Below, in pieces: positions 1-13,210 of a stretch of DNA of 64,000 nt; position 1 is the first letter of the stretch, and each line of letters opens with the position of its first letter. This stretch comes from Urechis unicinctus (taxonomy: Eukaryota; Annelida; Polychaeta; Xenopneusta; Urechidae), in the NCBI GenBank assembly GCA_034190875.2, contig CM067356.1, positions 22,069,258 to 22,133,257 on the forward strand, given 5' to 3'. Below the pieces are notes generated by a model, which saw only the letters and a list, made by a program, of their open reading frames with translations, was not told where the DNA came from and did no database searches. The translations under genes were made by a program, and so were the position numbers.

Positions 1-1926
1 ACAGCTTCACCAGGGGTCTGTGGCAATGCAACATATACCTTAATAGTTAAGTTACTGAGTTCGGCAGGGTGAGCATGAGGCTATGTAGCTCAATAAAGAT
101 TTTGAGCAGACTTATATCTAGAAGTGATGTGTTAATTGAGAATCTATCCAGATAATGCTGCCTTTTTGAGGTTGAATAAGAAGTCTTTGATGTAAGAGCA
201 GTAAGAACAGAAATATACTGGGTGGAACTATGAGGCACTCACTTGACTGCCCCTTCTGCTACAACTATATCCTGGATGGCATGGTTATGGGCGGACAGTG
301 CTGCTATTGCTGCTGATGACGCAGCCTGCAGCATTGCTACAACAAAACCAACAGTCATTTATTCAACCATGAACTGAAATATTTGATGTCAATAATCACA
401 AGAATATCAAATAAAACAAAGTGCTTCATTTATTGGTATTCTTAAGTCAATGTGCTTCCAGGATTAGCCTTGAGACTCTGGTTTCACATATAAACTCACT
501 GGAGTGGACACTGAGGAACTCTACGAGTGGTTCAATGCCACCGTTCTTCGCCACAGCTTGCTGGTTAGCCTGGTTGTTGGTACACATGACTCTGATAGCA
601 TTCACTGCATTAGCCAGGACATCTTCAAGCTCGGAGTCTAGTAAGTTCACAAGAGCAGGGATGCCGCCCTGCTCTGCTATAGCTCCTTGGTTATCATCCA
701 CACAAGCTAGATCAGAGAGAACAATAGCCGCTCGTGACTGAATCTCGTCGACGGGTGAGTTTAGAAGCTGAATGAGGATCGGGGCAGCGTTGCATTTAGA
801 GAGCGCCTTTCTGACTTCTTCATGTTCGGATGTGTTGCACAGGACGGAGGCTGCTACTGATTGTATGATCTCACTGTCCTGTTTCAAGAGGGTCACTAAT
901 GCCTCTATACCCCCTGCGAGAATCAAACACACATCCACTTCTTCATTGGAAACAACAATGTCATAAAATGTCTGAATTTTTCAAGTACAGTATGGTCCAA
1001 CACAAGAAGAGGTTTGGCAGTGAGCAAAACATGGTTATAACTATGCTATTGAAACCAATATATTGGTAGAGATGAATTAAGTGCACATACCTGCTTTCAA
1101 TATGTCATGCCAGTATTCTGGACCAGATGTAGACATGACCTCTAAGCACTTGACAGCAGGGTCCTTCTTACTTGGATCTGGATCCTTTAGCATCCCTGAG
1201 TAGGAACAAGATCAGTTTTTCATAATGGTCATACTATTTGTAGGCTTGGAGATGACGAAATAACTCACAATAAAGGTATGGATACCACATACAATTATGG
1301 GATCAAATAACACTGATGTACATCCCAATATCCAATATGCCTCATTGTGTAAATTACACAGCAACTACTACTAACCAACAAGTAACTCCCATACAGGGAC
1401 ATCAGGGTGGTTGTAATGGATGAAGAACTCTAGCACGTTGGTGTGGAACCGCAATGCGGCAAGGTGGATGACATTATTGCCATCATCATCTTTACGCAGA
1501 ACATATGCTCCCATTGTGATGAGGCATTTGACAGCCTGCAGGGCGCCGGCATTGGCTGCTAATAACAAGGGGGTTGAGCGCTTGCTTTTATGGAAAGAAA
1601 CACATCATACAAATAACTTAATACTTGCTTTAAAAGAATGCATATTTTAAGTGCTATATATTTTTTGGAGATTGTTTCAATCTATTTATACAGTAACTGA
1701 GAACTTACTCATTCTTGGTTTGAAGTTCAAGCATTGCATCATTTTTACGAACGAGTAGCTTGATGATCTGCTCGTGGTTGTAATAAGCTGCGTGATGTAT
1801 TGGGGCCCAGCCATCCTGGTCAGTGGCTAATAGGTTAGCGAAGTTGGCTACCAGACATGCGGCTGTGTCGAATGCACCACAACGAGCTGACAAATGCAGT
1901 GGTGTGGGGCCTACACAGATGTGACA

Positions 1927-2025
<99 letters not shown>

Positions 2026-5000
2026 CAATGTAAAATAAACACCAGCTGTTTGATTACACTGTGCAAATCTGTGTTGATATTTGGCAGCTATTACGTTAAA
2101 GTTTACCCATACAAATTACTCTATACTGGGTTTACTTAAACAGACAGAAAAATTGTAATTATTCAAATAATGCTACACACTAAACATTTGGAAAAATAAT
2201 GTAATCATTCCCCTATCTGCAGAAGTCATACATTGTGCAAATAATCATGCAATTAATACCAACATAATGTCTAAAGTGTACACTGTAATACCTTCACGAA
2301 GAAAACAGAATTGCTACCAAGAAGCAGAGTAAATTTAGACTACAGGTAAGTGACAATGAAAATACAGTCTGTATTTCCATGTTCATATTTCTGCTACTGC
2401 AGTTCAGAGTTGGTATTGATGGTCGCCATGCATAAATGATGAAGTCAGCTCTTACCTCATCACTCTGATGCGACTGACATGCATCATTGAACACATACAC
2501 ATGCATTGTGATTGCACTGACAGTGGATCAGTTACTAGAATGAAATCTTCGGTTTTAGAGACTACTACTGAATCGTTGCTTGATCTGATACTGAACCTAT
2601 ATGATATACACCTCATCTACCATATCTACCAGGGTAAACAATCAGGGGTTAGCCCTGGTTGTTCAGCAGTAATAAGACTACAATGCTCATAACTGTTTTT
2701 AGAAAAACATAACAAAGGCTTCTGCTGGAAATGATGATGCTAAACTGATGACCAAATCGAGCTGAAATCAACATACTTGGTAAATGCGCAAATTTCAATT
2801 AGAACATAAATCAATTTTACATGGGGTTGGCTATTGGTGGGGAAACATGTGCAACTAATTAGCTACGCATTTGTGTATCATGGACCACTCTACCATCCGG
2901 CGGAGGTTCTTCCAACAGGATAGCAACATTGGATTTTGACGCTGAAATGTTGAGGAGGGAAAAAAGACCAATGGCTTGTTATAAATAAAAATGGTCTCGA
3001 AATTGGTCAGAAAGAGATACAGGAATATCATCAAATGTTGTATTTAGTATTGGCGTGAAGTGAAGGCACAGCAAGCAGTCTTCATAGCAGTATGTGTACA
3101 GTCCATATTGTATTAAGTGAAGGCAAGATGTTATGCATGTATCACAAGTTAAATTAACAGCAACAACAGCATGAACACCATGAACCACATTAGGCCAGAG
3201 AAATTCCCATAAGGAGGTGAGGTAATTTATATCATAATCTCAAACAATCACAGTGATCAATTTTAATATGAAATGCATAGTGATTTTGAAAGGATGGGAA
3301 TGGATGAAAAAATAAAACCTACAAAACTAAAACTTTTGATGATGTAGATGATGATGATGATGCTGATGAAAATAATGATGATAAGGATGATGATAAAAAG
3401 GATGAAGAATACTTTTTTGTTAATTTATATTAGTATCTGATTTAAGAAAATAAGAACTAAATTACCCGAACCAGCATGCAAAAGTGTGAAATGAACATAC
3501 CAAATTTTTGACTTTGTGAGAGGGGTTCATCTCCTTTGAAGAATTAAATGAATAAAGAGGTTAATGACAGTTATCACAACATCCAAACAAACAAACAATC
3601 ATACATCAACTACTGCCAGAACAAGACATCCATTGAATGACTGATTCAGCAAATATCAAAACTGTATACCGGAATATGTATTATGTGATATGTTGTAAGA
3701 ATTTGAATAGAATAAGTGGTTGCAAAGAATTAAACATTTGGATAAAAAAATCCATTTATGATCCTCTACTCGACCAACAGCCTTAATCCTACAATGTTAT
3801 ATGTTGTAAGCTACAAGGATCAAATTGTGGGCATCAAATGTCATCACTTAACTGTGTAACAAAACAATGGCTGACAAAAATAATTAAATGGAGACTTAGG
3901 ACCAACTCTATGAACCCTGATCATACATACTCTAACTATGGTAGCATTATCGTGGTGATGACATTGCTATATTTCAAATATTAACTCAGGTTATGATGTG
4001 CTAGCACAACCATTCACTATTATTCCCTGAATGCTTTATCTTTGAAAAATAGAATAAACCAGCATTTCTTTGAACTGAAAAATGCCTTCAATTTGGAAAG
4101 CACAGCCCCCTTCCCCACACACACAAGTATGATTTAAATAGCACCCCCATTTTTGACAGTTCACAGTGAGACTTGATGCATCCTACCTGTGGAGAGTATG
4201 TTGTTATTTCGTCTGACATTGACGTCCATTGACTGCAGGATGAGGATAGCTATGATCTGAGGGCGGTTGTACATGGCTGCATAGTGCATTAGGGAGAGTC
4301 CAACCTCATCCTGCTTGCCTAGTCGCGATGGGGGGCACTTACGACTCAGTGTCATAAACATGGCCACCAAACCTCGTTGGGCTGCTCCTTTCAGGCCGTT
4401 CGGCAAATTCTGAGAAACATGTCAATCAGATATGACTATTTTGAAAAGGATTCATGTGTAAATAATATTATTAACTAAAAGAGTTGAACCATTCTTAACC
4501 CAGATGTCTGGTATACATATCTCATATACTCTTTAACAAACAATAATGTAAACAGACAACCACCTTGTACTTAATGGCTCTCTTGTAGCCGAAATATTTC
4601 TTGAACTGTTCATGAATCTGCATGTCTGGAATGGGGAGACGCTTGGGGCGAAGTTTGGATACAGCTTCACACATACTGTGGACCCACTTGGGTTTCTGTG
4701 GTGATTGTGGGTAATATGTCTCAAATTCAAGAGCCAATATCTGGTACCTACATGGAGTAGACAACGATAAAACCACATTATGAGCTGTGAAACAGGAAAT
4801 GCAATTCACAATTTAGCAACATTAGGAGTTCATTTTGTCAATTTGTCATGATTTAAACTAAACAAGCCATCCAAAGAGCAGGAAATCTAAACCTCACTCT
4901 TTGTCATCTATTGTGGTGGAAGGCAGGGGGTAGGCTTCCTGGAGTGGAGTGGAGGGGTCACACCACTTCAATAGATAGCTGGTTGCCTCACTTTTGATAG

Positions 5001-8000
5001 AGTCATAGCTATCAACAATGTGCTGGTTAGCTTGAGCTAGGTCAGGGGTCTCATGGTCAATTAAAATCCCTGCAGCATTGTATAACCACTATGTAAGTTA
5101 ATTATTGAAATCCATAATGCAGTCAAACTGTCATATATGCCAAGATGAACAGCAAAGAAACATCTAATTATATCTCAAACATATCTATTATCCAAGCCAC
5201 TAGTGTTTATAGTTGACAATTAATATTTAAAACACACCTCCATGCAAGTGAAAATAATGGTTGCCAAATGAGAAGTTCTTGCAGGCAAAGTCAGGTGACA
5301 GCATGAGTGGAGGTAGTTCTCTTTCTGTTCACCTCATCCCCTGTAACCGATCAATACCAAGCTTAGATAGGATTATTGCTGTTGACCCCTCTTGACAAGA
5401 CAGTCTCTGTCGAAGGTCAAGAGTGCAAAGACATGTTGGAAAATATGGACTGGGAAGAAAGATTTACCAGGTACCATCCAGGTCAGGTAAGTATAGGGTT
5501 TAAAGGCACACCAACACAAATGTGGTGCCTACAAAGTGAATAGATAAGATTGATCTGATTAAGCAGTCACCTTCTAAGATAAATGGAAAAAAAGGGGTTT
5601 TACAAGTGGAGGTTGATGATAAAGATAAAAATGCAAATGCAAATAGTATCCAAGGGCAAGTCAACACCAGCCGATTGGACCAGACCATGCCAGCCTCTCG
5701 TCTAGGCGAAATCTGCTCCACTCAACCACCTTAGTGACCTGGATTCCATTTTCTATCGACACAGCCCACGGCCAAACAGATTGCCCCCTGTTAGTCGCCC
5801 CTTATGACATGCAGGAGGATACAGTGGGCCTATTCTACCCCCAGACCATCAGGGGGATGGGTTATGGGAACCATTTAACTAATATGCTTGTACATCAGTT
5901 TTTGTCTCAAATAAATGCCTGACGATAAAGACTGAGGTAACACATAACACTGTAAAAACTACAGCTCAGGTTGGGTTCACTTTCACAAAACAGTTCACTA
6001 ATACACAAATCCCTTGACAGATCCACAGCGGAGGTGGGTATAATCAATGGATAAATATGAAGGATTGATCCCCTTAATTGATGTATTGTGTCATGTATTG
6101 GTAGAGAGACATGTTGTCAATAATGTCCACCTTGCCTAGTTCCATTAACAAATCAACCCTGCTGGGCATTCATTTAATCCTGCAATCAATACGGAAACAA
6201 ATGCAGCTACAGCCTAGCCACAGTGCCCCATGAACTAAACAACCCCAACCTATGGGGAGGTATATAAAGCCACACTGCTTAACCTGGCTTGTAGATTGTA
6301 ATCAGCCTTAGACCCCATCAAATGTATTTATAGACTTAGGTCTAAATAAATATTGAAACTTGAGGTTGTGTGTCGAAAATGTGTTTGTGTAATTGTGCTG
6401 AGTAGGACACACCAAAGTAGGTTTATTTGGTAGATGAGCTCCAATATTGATGTAGATGATTATGTTGGATAGGGATTGAAGAATGCATATTACCAAACAT
6501 ACATTCAAATATTGAGGATGTAAATATTGAGAGCAATCCAATCTAGCAGCAAGTCGACGAGCATAGCCTTATCATGTTTCCACAGAGAAATCTGCAGTTA
6601 ATGCGTAAATATTTCAAAGTAATTGTTCCAACAATTTGTAATGGGTTGTTATGTAACCAAGGAATGGAAAACTATGAGCAAATTGATAAATACTTGCTTT
6701 GAAGATTTGTTGATTAAACATGAAAGGGTATTCACTAAGGACACAGAGTATTTGTGAATCAACCAATGTCGAAACCAAACTAATCAACAAGGTGATTTCA
6801 TCAAATAATAAACCTATTGGATTGAACAACAATCATGGTTGAAGACTTATCAAGGTTTATGTTCCACAATGGGATCAAATAGAGTTGGTTGGGGAGTTCA
6901 ACATCTGATGATTCAACACTCAACAGTACATGCTGTTTTTTAGTGCTTTGCTATAAAATATGATGTTATGATCACCAACGAGGAAAGAAAATAAGGAATG
7001 AATGAAAGAATACTTAGTATGAGGGATGGACAGGATGATATAATATTGATCCTGTGAACAGCACATTAACACATCAAAACCACCGGCTAGTACACACTTC
7101 AGAGTGTCAAGGTCACCAAAGCTCCATGGACCAATGTTAGCATTTTCATCAATGTTGGCATTTTTCCACACTGGAACGTCATATTTCACACCCAACCACG
7201 TTATGCCGTTACCAATAACTCTGCTGATATCGTCCCTCTGGAAGGCGAGTATCAGGGCTGTGCACCCATTAAATCTGCCATGCTGTCAAGTCCATGTCAA
7301 CATGAGTATCTAGCATAACAATATTATCTACTGCTGAGTTACATGTCCAACATCCACTCAGTGACTGACAACAGGGCTATTGAAGATATCATTTGACTCA
7401 GCAACATTCTGAATGGAACAAAATGTCAGCTGTATCACTAGGATATAGTCTGCGTCCCAGCCTCCAGGGGTTCCACTACGCTTCTCGCCCTAGATACCTT
7501 GGCACAAGTATTGAATGTCATTTACATGTAAACAGGGACCAAGGGCTAGGGGACCTTGACTAACTAGGATACCTAGGACCCAAGTGCACAGACTGTAAAC
7601 ACACTAGCAGGTATGGCTGAGAACTATGAATTTATAATGAGGGCAATCTTAATTCCACTTCAACAAGAGACCAATGGCACACACAATTTGGAGCTGTGTG
7701 CATAGGACATGTTTGTTAAGGCTTTATAACACTCCAACACCAATAAAGAATATATCAGTTCGTGGTCTTTTAAACTAGTGTTAACTCTTTCACAGCAAAG
7801 TAACAATGCTAATAGTTTCAGCTTGGTTAGAAAATAAACTGATTTACTATTCAATGGGAGGAATAAATGGAATAGTTTGTGTTATTGAACCCTGGTGTGA
7901 GGCAATGTGAGTAGTAAGGCTTGATCCCAGATGCACTGGATTAAAGGATAATCTCACTAAATTAACCTAAATAAATAGTCGCTCAAGCATATAATCAACT

Positions 8001-9406
8001 TCAATAGACCAGGGGCACTCAGATGAACTGGCTATCTCAAATGGAAGTCAATGCACTTAATGTTACAGATGGGTTATTTTTATTCAATACCAACCCCACA
8101 ATGAGTTATGTATATAGAAATCATGTATTCAAAGTGTGTTAATAAAGAAAAACAATGACTTACCAGACATATTCTGAAGCAGCCTGTTGATATCAGGGAT
8201 CTTCATTCTCTTCTTCATGGCCACCAAATAAGGGACTAGAAACCCAATCAGTTTCAGTAGGTACAGCTGCTGCTTGACCTCTGCTTTTTTGGGCAAATGC
8301 TCCTTCAGCATTATTTCATGCAGTTGTAAGCGGGCATTGAGTCTCTCATATTCTGTACTGTTCAATTTGTCCTCATGAACCAAGCTGCCAATGAGGTAAT
8401 CAGAATCCACAACAAACAGATTTTTATGCTGTTGTACACTGTTCTGAAATAATGTCATTTGCATGGATACATCATCTGTATGTGTCATGAAGAAACGACG
8501 CTCTTCTGCCATTTCTGCATCCCCCGGTTGCTCAACAGGCAGTTTGTCATATGCACTAGCCAAGTCTGGGTCTTTCGATATGTCCACCATTCCTGGGAAA
8601 ATAATCATAAAATGTATAATGGAATTTCTCTACATTTCAAGGATAGTTTATCACTGTTAGTTGAATTTATTACCTGTATTGCAACAGAGCTACATAGGCA
8701 TTCCAAACTTTTCAAACTGAACATTGCCAAAATATAGATATTTATTGAAGTTATACCTCTATAGTATTGAGCTCAGAAACATCATATTATACTATTAATG
8801 TTATTATGTATGGTTTGGTATAACTATAAGTTGTCAATACTCACCAGCACTAGTGAACTCTGTGAGCAGTGGTTTCTTGGTCTCAGGTTTCCCAGATGGG
8901 TTTACATCCAAGTTACTCCTCCATCGCTCACTGAATTTAGTCCTCTTTTCCTTCGGAAAAAATGCCCCATGCCACAGGGCTTTCATCATATAGTCAACAT
9001 TGGTCAAAAGTTGACCAACTCTTGTGTCAATGTAAGCAGGTGGAATTTGAACAGATGTGCTCTGATCAAAATTAGCTTCCAAGTGGATGTTAGGCAGTTG
9101 ATTCAATATATAAATGCCATAGGTCAATTCCTTAACAATCTGGTGTATTTCACGAAGATCAAGAGTGCCTCCCCCCTCCTCCACTGGAACTAGTATCATG
9201 GAGGTGAATTCATTAACATTTGTCATGTTGGGTATAAGTCCCATTGGCGGATCTGTTGGAACCTTAAAATCATCTCCTGACAGCAGCCAGTGCGTGGCAG
9301 TGTATGCCAGTAGCTCTTGACAATCATAGCGCTCAAATTTCTCAAAGAATGCGGCAGCATTTCTTGTAGCAAAGTCTTCTGTTTGAGAATCGCCATGAGA
9401 AGCCAT
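1..9406 (-). CDS. ANKAR: ANKAR-like ankyrin and armadillo repeat protein, 3' partial
   Basis: Multi-exon gene read right to left. Exons seen: 9406-8845 (ATG at 9406), 8592-8164, 7282-7084, 5324-5238, 5069-4898, 4747-4564, 4409-4187, 1910-1709, 1584-1376, 1195-1091, 913-500, 336-243 and 17 to beyond the edge. Reading phase is consistent at every junction except 8164 to 7282, where a small exon (length 2 modulo 3) seems to be missing. The N-terminal ~330 residues have no repeat that I recognise. From 4409 onward there are ankyrin repeats (for example GLSLMHYAAMYNRPQIIAIL, then GPTPLHLSARCGAFDTAACL). From 913 there are armadillo repeats (AGGIEALVTLL, GGIPALVNLLD). This N-to-C order of ankyrin then armadillo matches ANKAR of animals, a protein of little-known function. 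Solenoid repeats of this kind bind other proteins. The last armadillo repeats and the stop lie outside the window. Confidence 0.85.
1930..2022. repeat. (AT)n microsatellite, ~93 bp
   Basis: Uninterrupted TA dinucleotide run inside an intron of the ANKAR-like gene. It ends about 20 bases upstream of the splice acceptor of exon 1910-1709, where the branch point and pyrimidine tract would normally lie. The long Ile-Tyr reading frames on both strands here are artefacts of the repeat. Confidence 0.97.
3337..3412. repeat. GAT-rich trinucleotide repeat
   Basis: Imperfect (GAT)n run (gatgatgatgatgatg and variants) in the 2.3 kb intron of the ANKAR-like gene between exons 4187 and 1910. No exon was seen in the rest of that intron, and the phases on both sides fit directly. 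Confidence 0.85.
5735..5870 (+). repeat. Possible SINE-like dispersed repeat
   Basis: The stretch with TAGTCGCCCCTTATGACATG followed by GGCCTATTCT resembles a conserved segment that I associate with short interspersed repeats of molluscs. No second copy is present in this window, so the call rests on recollection and is weak. It lies in an intron of the ANKAR-like gene. Confidence 0.3.
7461..7562 (+). repeat. Dispersed repeat, copy 1 (inverted copy at 52175-52282)
   Basis: About 100 bases beginning with CCAGGGGTTCC, containing GCTTCTCGCC, TTACATGTAAAC and CCAAGGGCTAGGGGA. The reverse complement of 52175-52282 carries the same blocks in the same order. Both copies lie in introns. No coding capacity; probably a short non-autonomous element. 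Confidence 0.7.
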
Positions 9407-9990
9407 CTTATTTGCTTTGATCCAGAGCACCTCAGAATACTCCAATCAAGCTTCAGCTAAACACAAACAAAGATTCATAAACATGGTGGATACAGTGAAA
9501 GTCAAATCCATATATTATATCATCAGATAACATATTTGATCTTACTTACAATACAACATGATCATAAGATAAGAAGTGAGGTGCGGTCAAGAGTTCAGCA
9601 GAAAATAGCAGTGGATTGACCAGTCTCACCTTTTGCAATTAGCCAAACATCAGGTTTATTACAAGAGGGAGAGGGCTAGTGGCAATTCAATTTACTTTGA
9701 TAGTGAGAAAAAAAACAGCTGATCAAAGCTATCAGAGTACTTGGCTAACAAACCTGACTTCTCTTCAATTAGGACTCAGGTTTGCGAGTACAGCTGAATA
9801 ATGGGTGGAAACCTTTACAAATTATTCAAAATTCAGAATCAATGGGTGCGATTGCAGTAGAAAGCTTTTTTCAGTTTTTGATGTGAAATTTTTTATGATA
9901 TATTGACAAGCGTCTTCCCTCCCTCCAAGTATCAATGTTCAATAACGCACCTACCATCTAATCTGTTGACATGCCCACCAATCATTGAGA

Positions 9991-10037
9991 TATAACCCCG
10001 GTCGGACGCCTCGTCTGTTCAGACGTCCTGTAGTGCT
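9991..10037 (+). repeat. Dispersed 50-base motif, copy A
   Basis: Contains CCGGTCGGACG and, 15 bases on, CAGACGTCCTGTAGTGCT. It belongs to a family with consensus CAGACGTCTTGTAGGGCTA preceded by CCGGTCGTAACGGTAAC, seen at least six times in the window. Confidence 0.55.
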
Positions 10038-11355
10038 GTACTGGCTGCACTAGCTGTAGATTGTGCAGTCCTAACAGGCTAACTCGAAGGTGGATTGGAT
10101 GTTTAAATCGGCACGAGGAATTATTGAAGCACTGGTTTGCAAATACCAATTAATCACCAGTCATTGAGATACATAATTATACTATATTTATAAGGTACTT
10201 TACTTCAGATTAAGTCAAGAGATTAACGGACCAATGCGTTGTTCGTGCGCAAGTCGACGCACCCATGTACCGCTATTTACCGTCCGCTATTTACATCGGA
10301 AATGCGCTGACGCTGTTTTCGATCATCTTATTGGACATTCATTTCTAAGGTAACATACAACAGCGCTTTCCATTGGCAGAATGTATTCGGGGGGGGGGTA
10401 AACTAAACAAGTACGATATAGAAAATATCATTCACGAACTATATATAGTCTGGTTCGACCACGATGGGAGCAGTATAGTAGCCCACCGAATGGATGTCCT
10501 AAGCGTAGATGTAACTGGTTACAGTTGGCTTCAATGTCAGGCCCCAAAATCAACAGTATATGAATGATTCTGATCTCATCAGATGGTCAGAACAGTCGCT
10601 TGATGAAAAAAAATACAGCCGAGACTTGGTGTTTTGATTGACGACTTTATCATTATGACACAGCGCGGTATTCGTTTAGTGTTTACTAAGTTTCTTATGA
10701 CAGCTCTAACCGTCCTAACCCTGCTAACAGTGAAACAGTTGGCACTTGTTCACTTGACAGTTGGAAGTATGTTTGTTATAATTGATACAAACACTTATGT
10801 TTTTGAAATTTATTTTGTTGTCCTTTGATCATAGTTCTTTGTTCATTATATTTCGGCCCACTGCTTGCCACTGTCAATTCGATGAGATCATGACTCGTAT
10901 AATAATGGTGTTATGAGCGATAATAGCTTAATAACATAGACCCCTCTATGTAGTTTTTCTAAAACCGCTATTTTAGGTGGATCCGCTTTTGAGCTGGTTT
11001 CACCGCCCGTAGCCAGCAGCCAATTATCTTATCAACAGGTTTCATTTAAAGCCGAAGCCTGGCAGCTGTGCTGGCAACATCAGAGTAGGGCGGTCAAACA
11101 CTGCGCCGATTTCGTTTGGACAAGCCATTTTTATGCCGTTTAGGGCTCTGATGTAACTGGCTGCCGACGGCGAGCGAATAAACGGCAGACTTTGCTGTTT
11201 GAATATGTTGTAGATAAAGATTAGTTCTTTCTTATGATACCAAATTCAATCATATAGACGAATGGGAATAAAGCGTAAATATAACCCGAAAATGGCAAAA
11301 TGTCGTCATTTTCGGGGCCCAAAATATCGTGGCAGGATTTATAAGGTTGACAGAA

Positions 11356-11632
11356 AATCGTCGTACGGGCTTAATATTATCAGAATCACATTTAAAGGGC
11401 AGAATATTGAAGAAAAATGAAAACGATATTCTGATCCGAGTGAGTGGCATTGAAAACTATATTTAAAAGCTGTAAAATCCATGGTTTTATGCTTCAAATC
11501 CGAATAACTCGCCGGTATTTTTACAAATTCACCCCACTCACTCGGCTTCGGGAAGACGAGACTGCCCCTCCTACAATGGCTTTTACAGCTTTTTGATTGG
11601 TTAAATATTAAGCCCGTAGTCCTCCGACGAAC
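11356..11632. repeat. Imperfect foldback, ~277 bp
   Basis: The left arm near 11356-11378 (tcgtacgggcttaatatt) pairs with the right arm near 11606-11632 (aatattaagcccgta), and an inner pair cgagtgagtgg / ccactcactcg is nested inside. A further agctgtaaaa / ttttacagct pair is present. No coding frame; it resembles a decayed miniature inverted-repeat element. Confidence 0.5.
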
Positions 11633-12320
11633 CAACCATATCACGAGCAGTTGAAAGCTAGACCGTGCGAAATCCTTTTTGACGCGATCATTAGCAAAGC
11701 ACGCTGCCAGCTTGTCGTCAAACGAATTTTCTGCTATTTACAACTTATTAAGGTATTCCAAATGAGTAATGGCTTCTGCAAGTGTGCAAGTTTCTTATGG
11801 TGAATTATTTATATATTTATGTAATAAAATAAGATCGTCGGTTGTATATGTAACAATGTAACGCCTCCATGACCATATTTAGACGATTTTAAGTTGGCGG
11901 CATTGCACGCCGGGGGCACTTATTCTACCAAATTGGTTTTACAATTGTTTTTGTGAATGTGTTCAAAAATAATTAGTGTTAATGTAGAATCATTCATCAC
12001 TGAGGTTGGTTCGAAAAAGATTATGAGTTGTTAGGGTGTTTATTTGGTTGTAACAAGTTCAGAATTTAAAAAAATCCTGACCCAGTAATCCCCCCACCCG
12101 CCTTGCTTGCCAAAGCCCGATGCGTGCATTTTAAAGATGGCGGGTCTCATCCCCGTGGCGAAGCGGGAGCAGTCTTGGGTGTGATGTCAGTTTTCGTTTG
12201 GAATAGATATAGTGGCGCATTTTAACATATAATCACAGTAATGTAACATTTCAGCATACAGCCAAGACAGCTGTTTGTTATATACGATGGTTGCGGTGCA
12301 TATAGCACTGCTTATCCCAT

Positions 12321-12372
12321 CTCCGGTCAGACGGTAATATAAAATATGTCTACTCAGACGTGTAGGGCTATG
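12321..12372 (+). repeat. Dispersed 50-base motif, copy B
   Basis: CTCCGGTCAGACGGTAA followed by GTCTACTCAGACG and TGTAGGGCTA. Same family and orientation as the copy at 9991-10037, with a three-base deletion relative to the consensus. Confidence 0.6.
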
Positions 12373-12587
12373 CTTATACAAACGCATGACATGGTCCGAA
12401 AAGATGGGATATTAATGTAGCGTCCACTATGTTGTGAAATGTTTACACTGTTCTATAATCAAATGTGCTTCATTCCAATTTTGTACTTATTTGAGGTCAA
12501 GTCAAAGACACATTCAATAGTATATTTGTAGATGTACATAGTGATAGCAGTCTAAAAACTTGACAAAGACTGCAAAAATTCTGTTCC

Positions 12588-13210
12588 ATGCTGCGTTGTA
12601 TTGATCCTAATATTATTTTCCCACATATTACTTTTCTAACCCAAGCATTTACAGTCTTGCACAGACACTTAGATTTAGTTAGGGTATGTGAACCCCTGTA
12701 CCCCCAAAAGTGTGATTTGAGTGAGCCCCAATATCTACCTCGCTGCAAGAGCATAGGTATTACAGAAATTGATATAGTTGCCACAATCCATGAGTACATG
12801 TCAACCAAGCTTCTCCCTGCAAGAGATCTGACAAATCGGCTTGTGTTTGAAATTTTCAACTACCTACAAAACCACAAACATTGCCACAATATTTTCTCGG
12901 ATTTCATCTTTGGTCGCTTTGCAGTTAAGCCTTGCCCATGATCAACGTTGTGGACCAAAGCCGCTCGTAAAACTCAAGCTATGCAGAAAATGAGAGGAAA
13001 ACAAGCCAAATTTCAGATGATATGGTGTTTGATCTACCTTGGAATAAAGCAACTGCAGTCAAAACAAATGCTGAAGAGAGGGATGTTTGTGCAGGGGGCT
13101 CATCAAATACCTTAAGATCGATCACCAAGCCAACAGCAGTCGCAACAAAATTTGTACACAACGCAAAAATTTGGCCATTGGTTGAATGCAATTTTTATAA
13201 TATTTGCTTA
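12588..13210 (+). pseudogene. Possible decayed piggyBac-like transposase
   Basis: The frame at 12588-12941 ends with LVFEIFNYLQNHKHCHNIFS. This loosely resembles the region before the conserved Asp-Asn-Phe/Tyr-Phe-Thr-Ser block of piggyBac transposases. A second frame from 13022 carries SDDMVFDLPWNKATAV, loosely like the following Trp-Asn-Asp-Asn block. No catalytic aspartate triad can be assigned and the frame is broken. The similarity is weak; it could equally be non-coding DNA. Confidence 0.2.

Noticed and set aside
1705..2139. Ile-Tyr-rich reading frames on both strands (also at 16517-17159 and 35710-35910)
   Set aside because: They are translations of AT dinucleotide repeats. Only the non-repeat part at 1709-1910 is coding, as an ANKAR exon.
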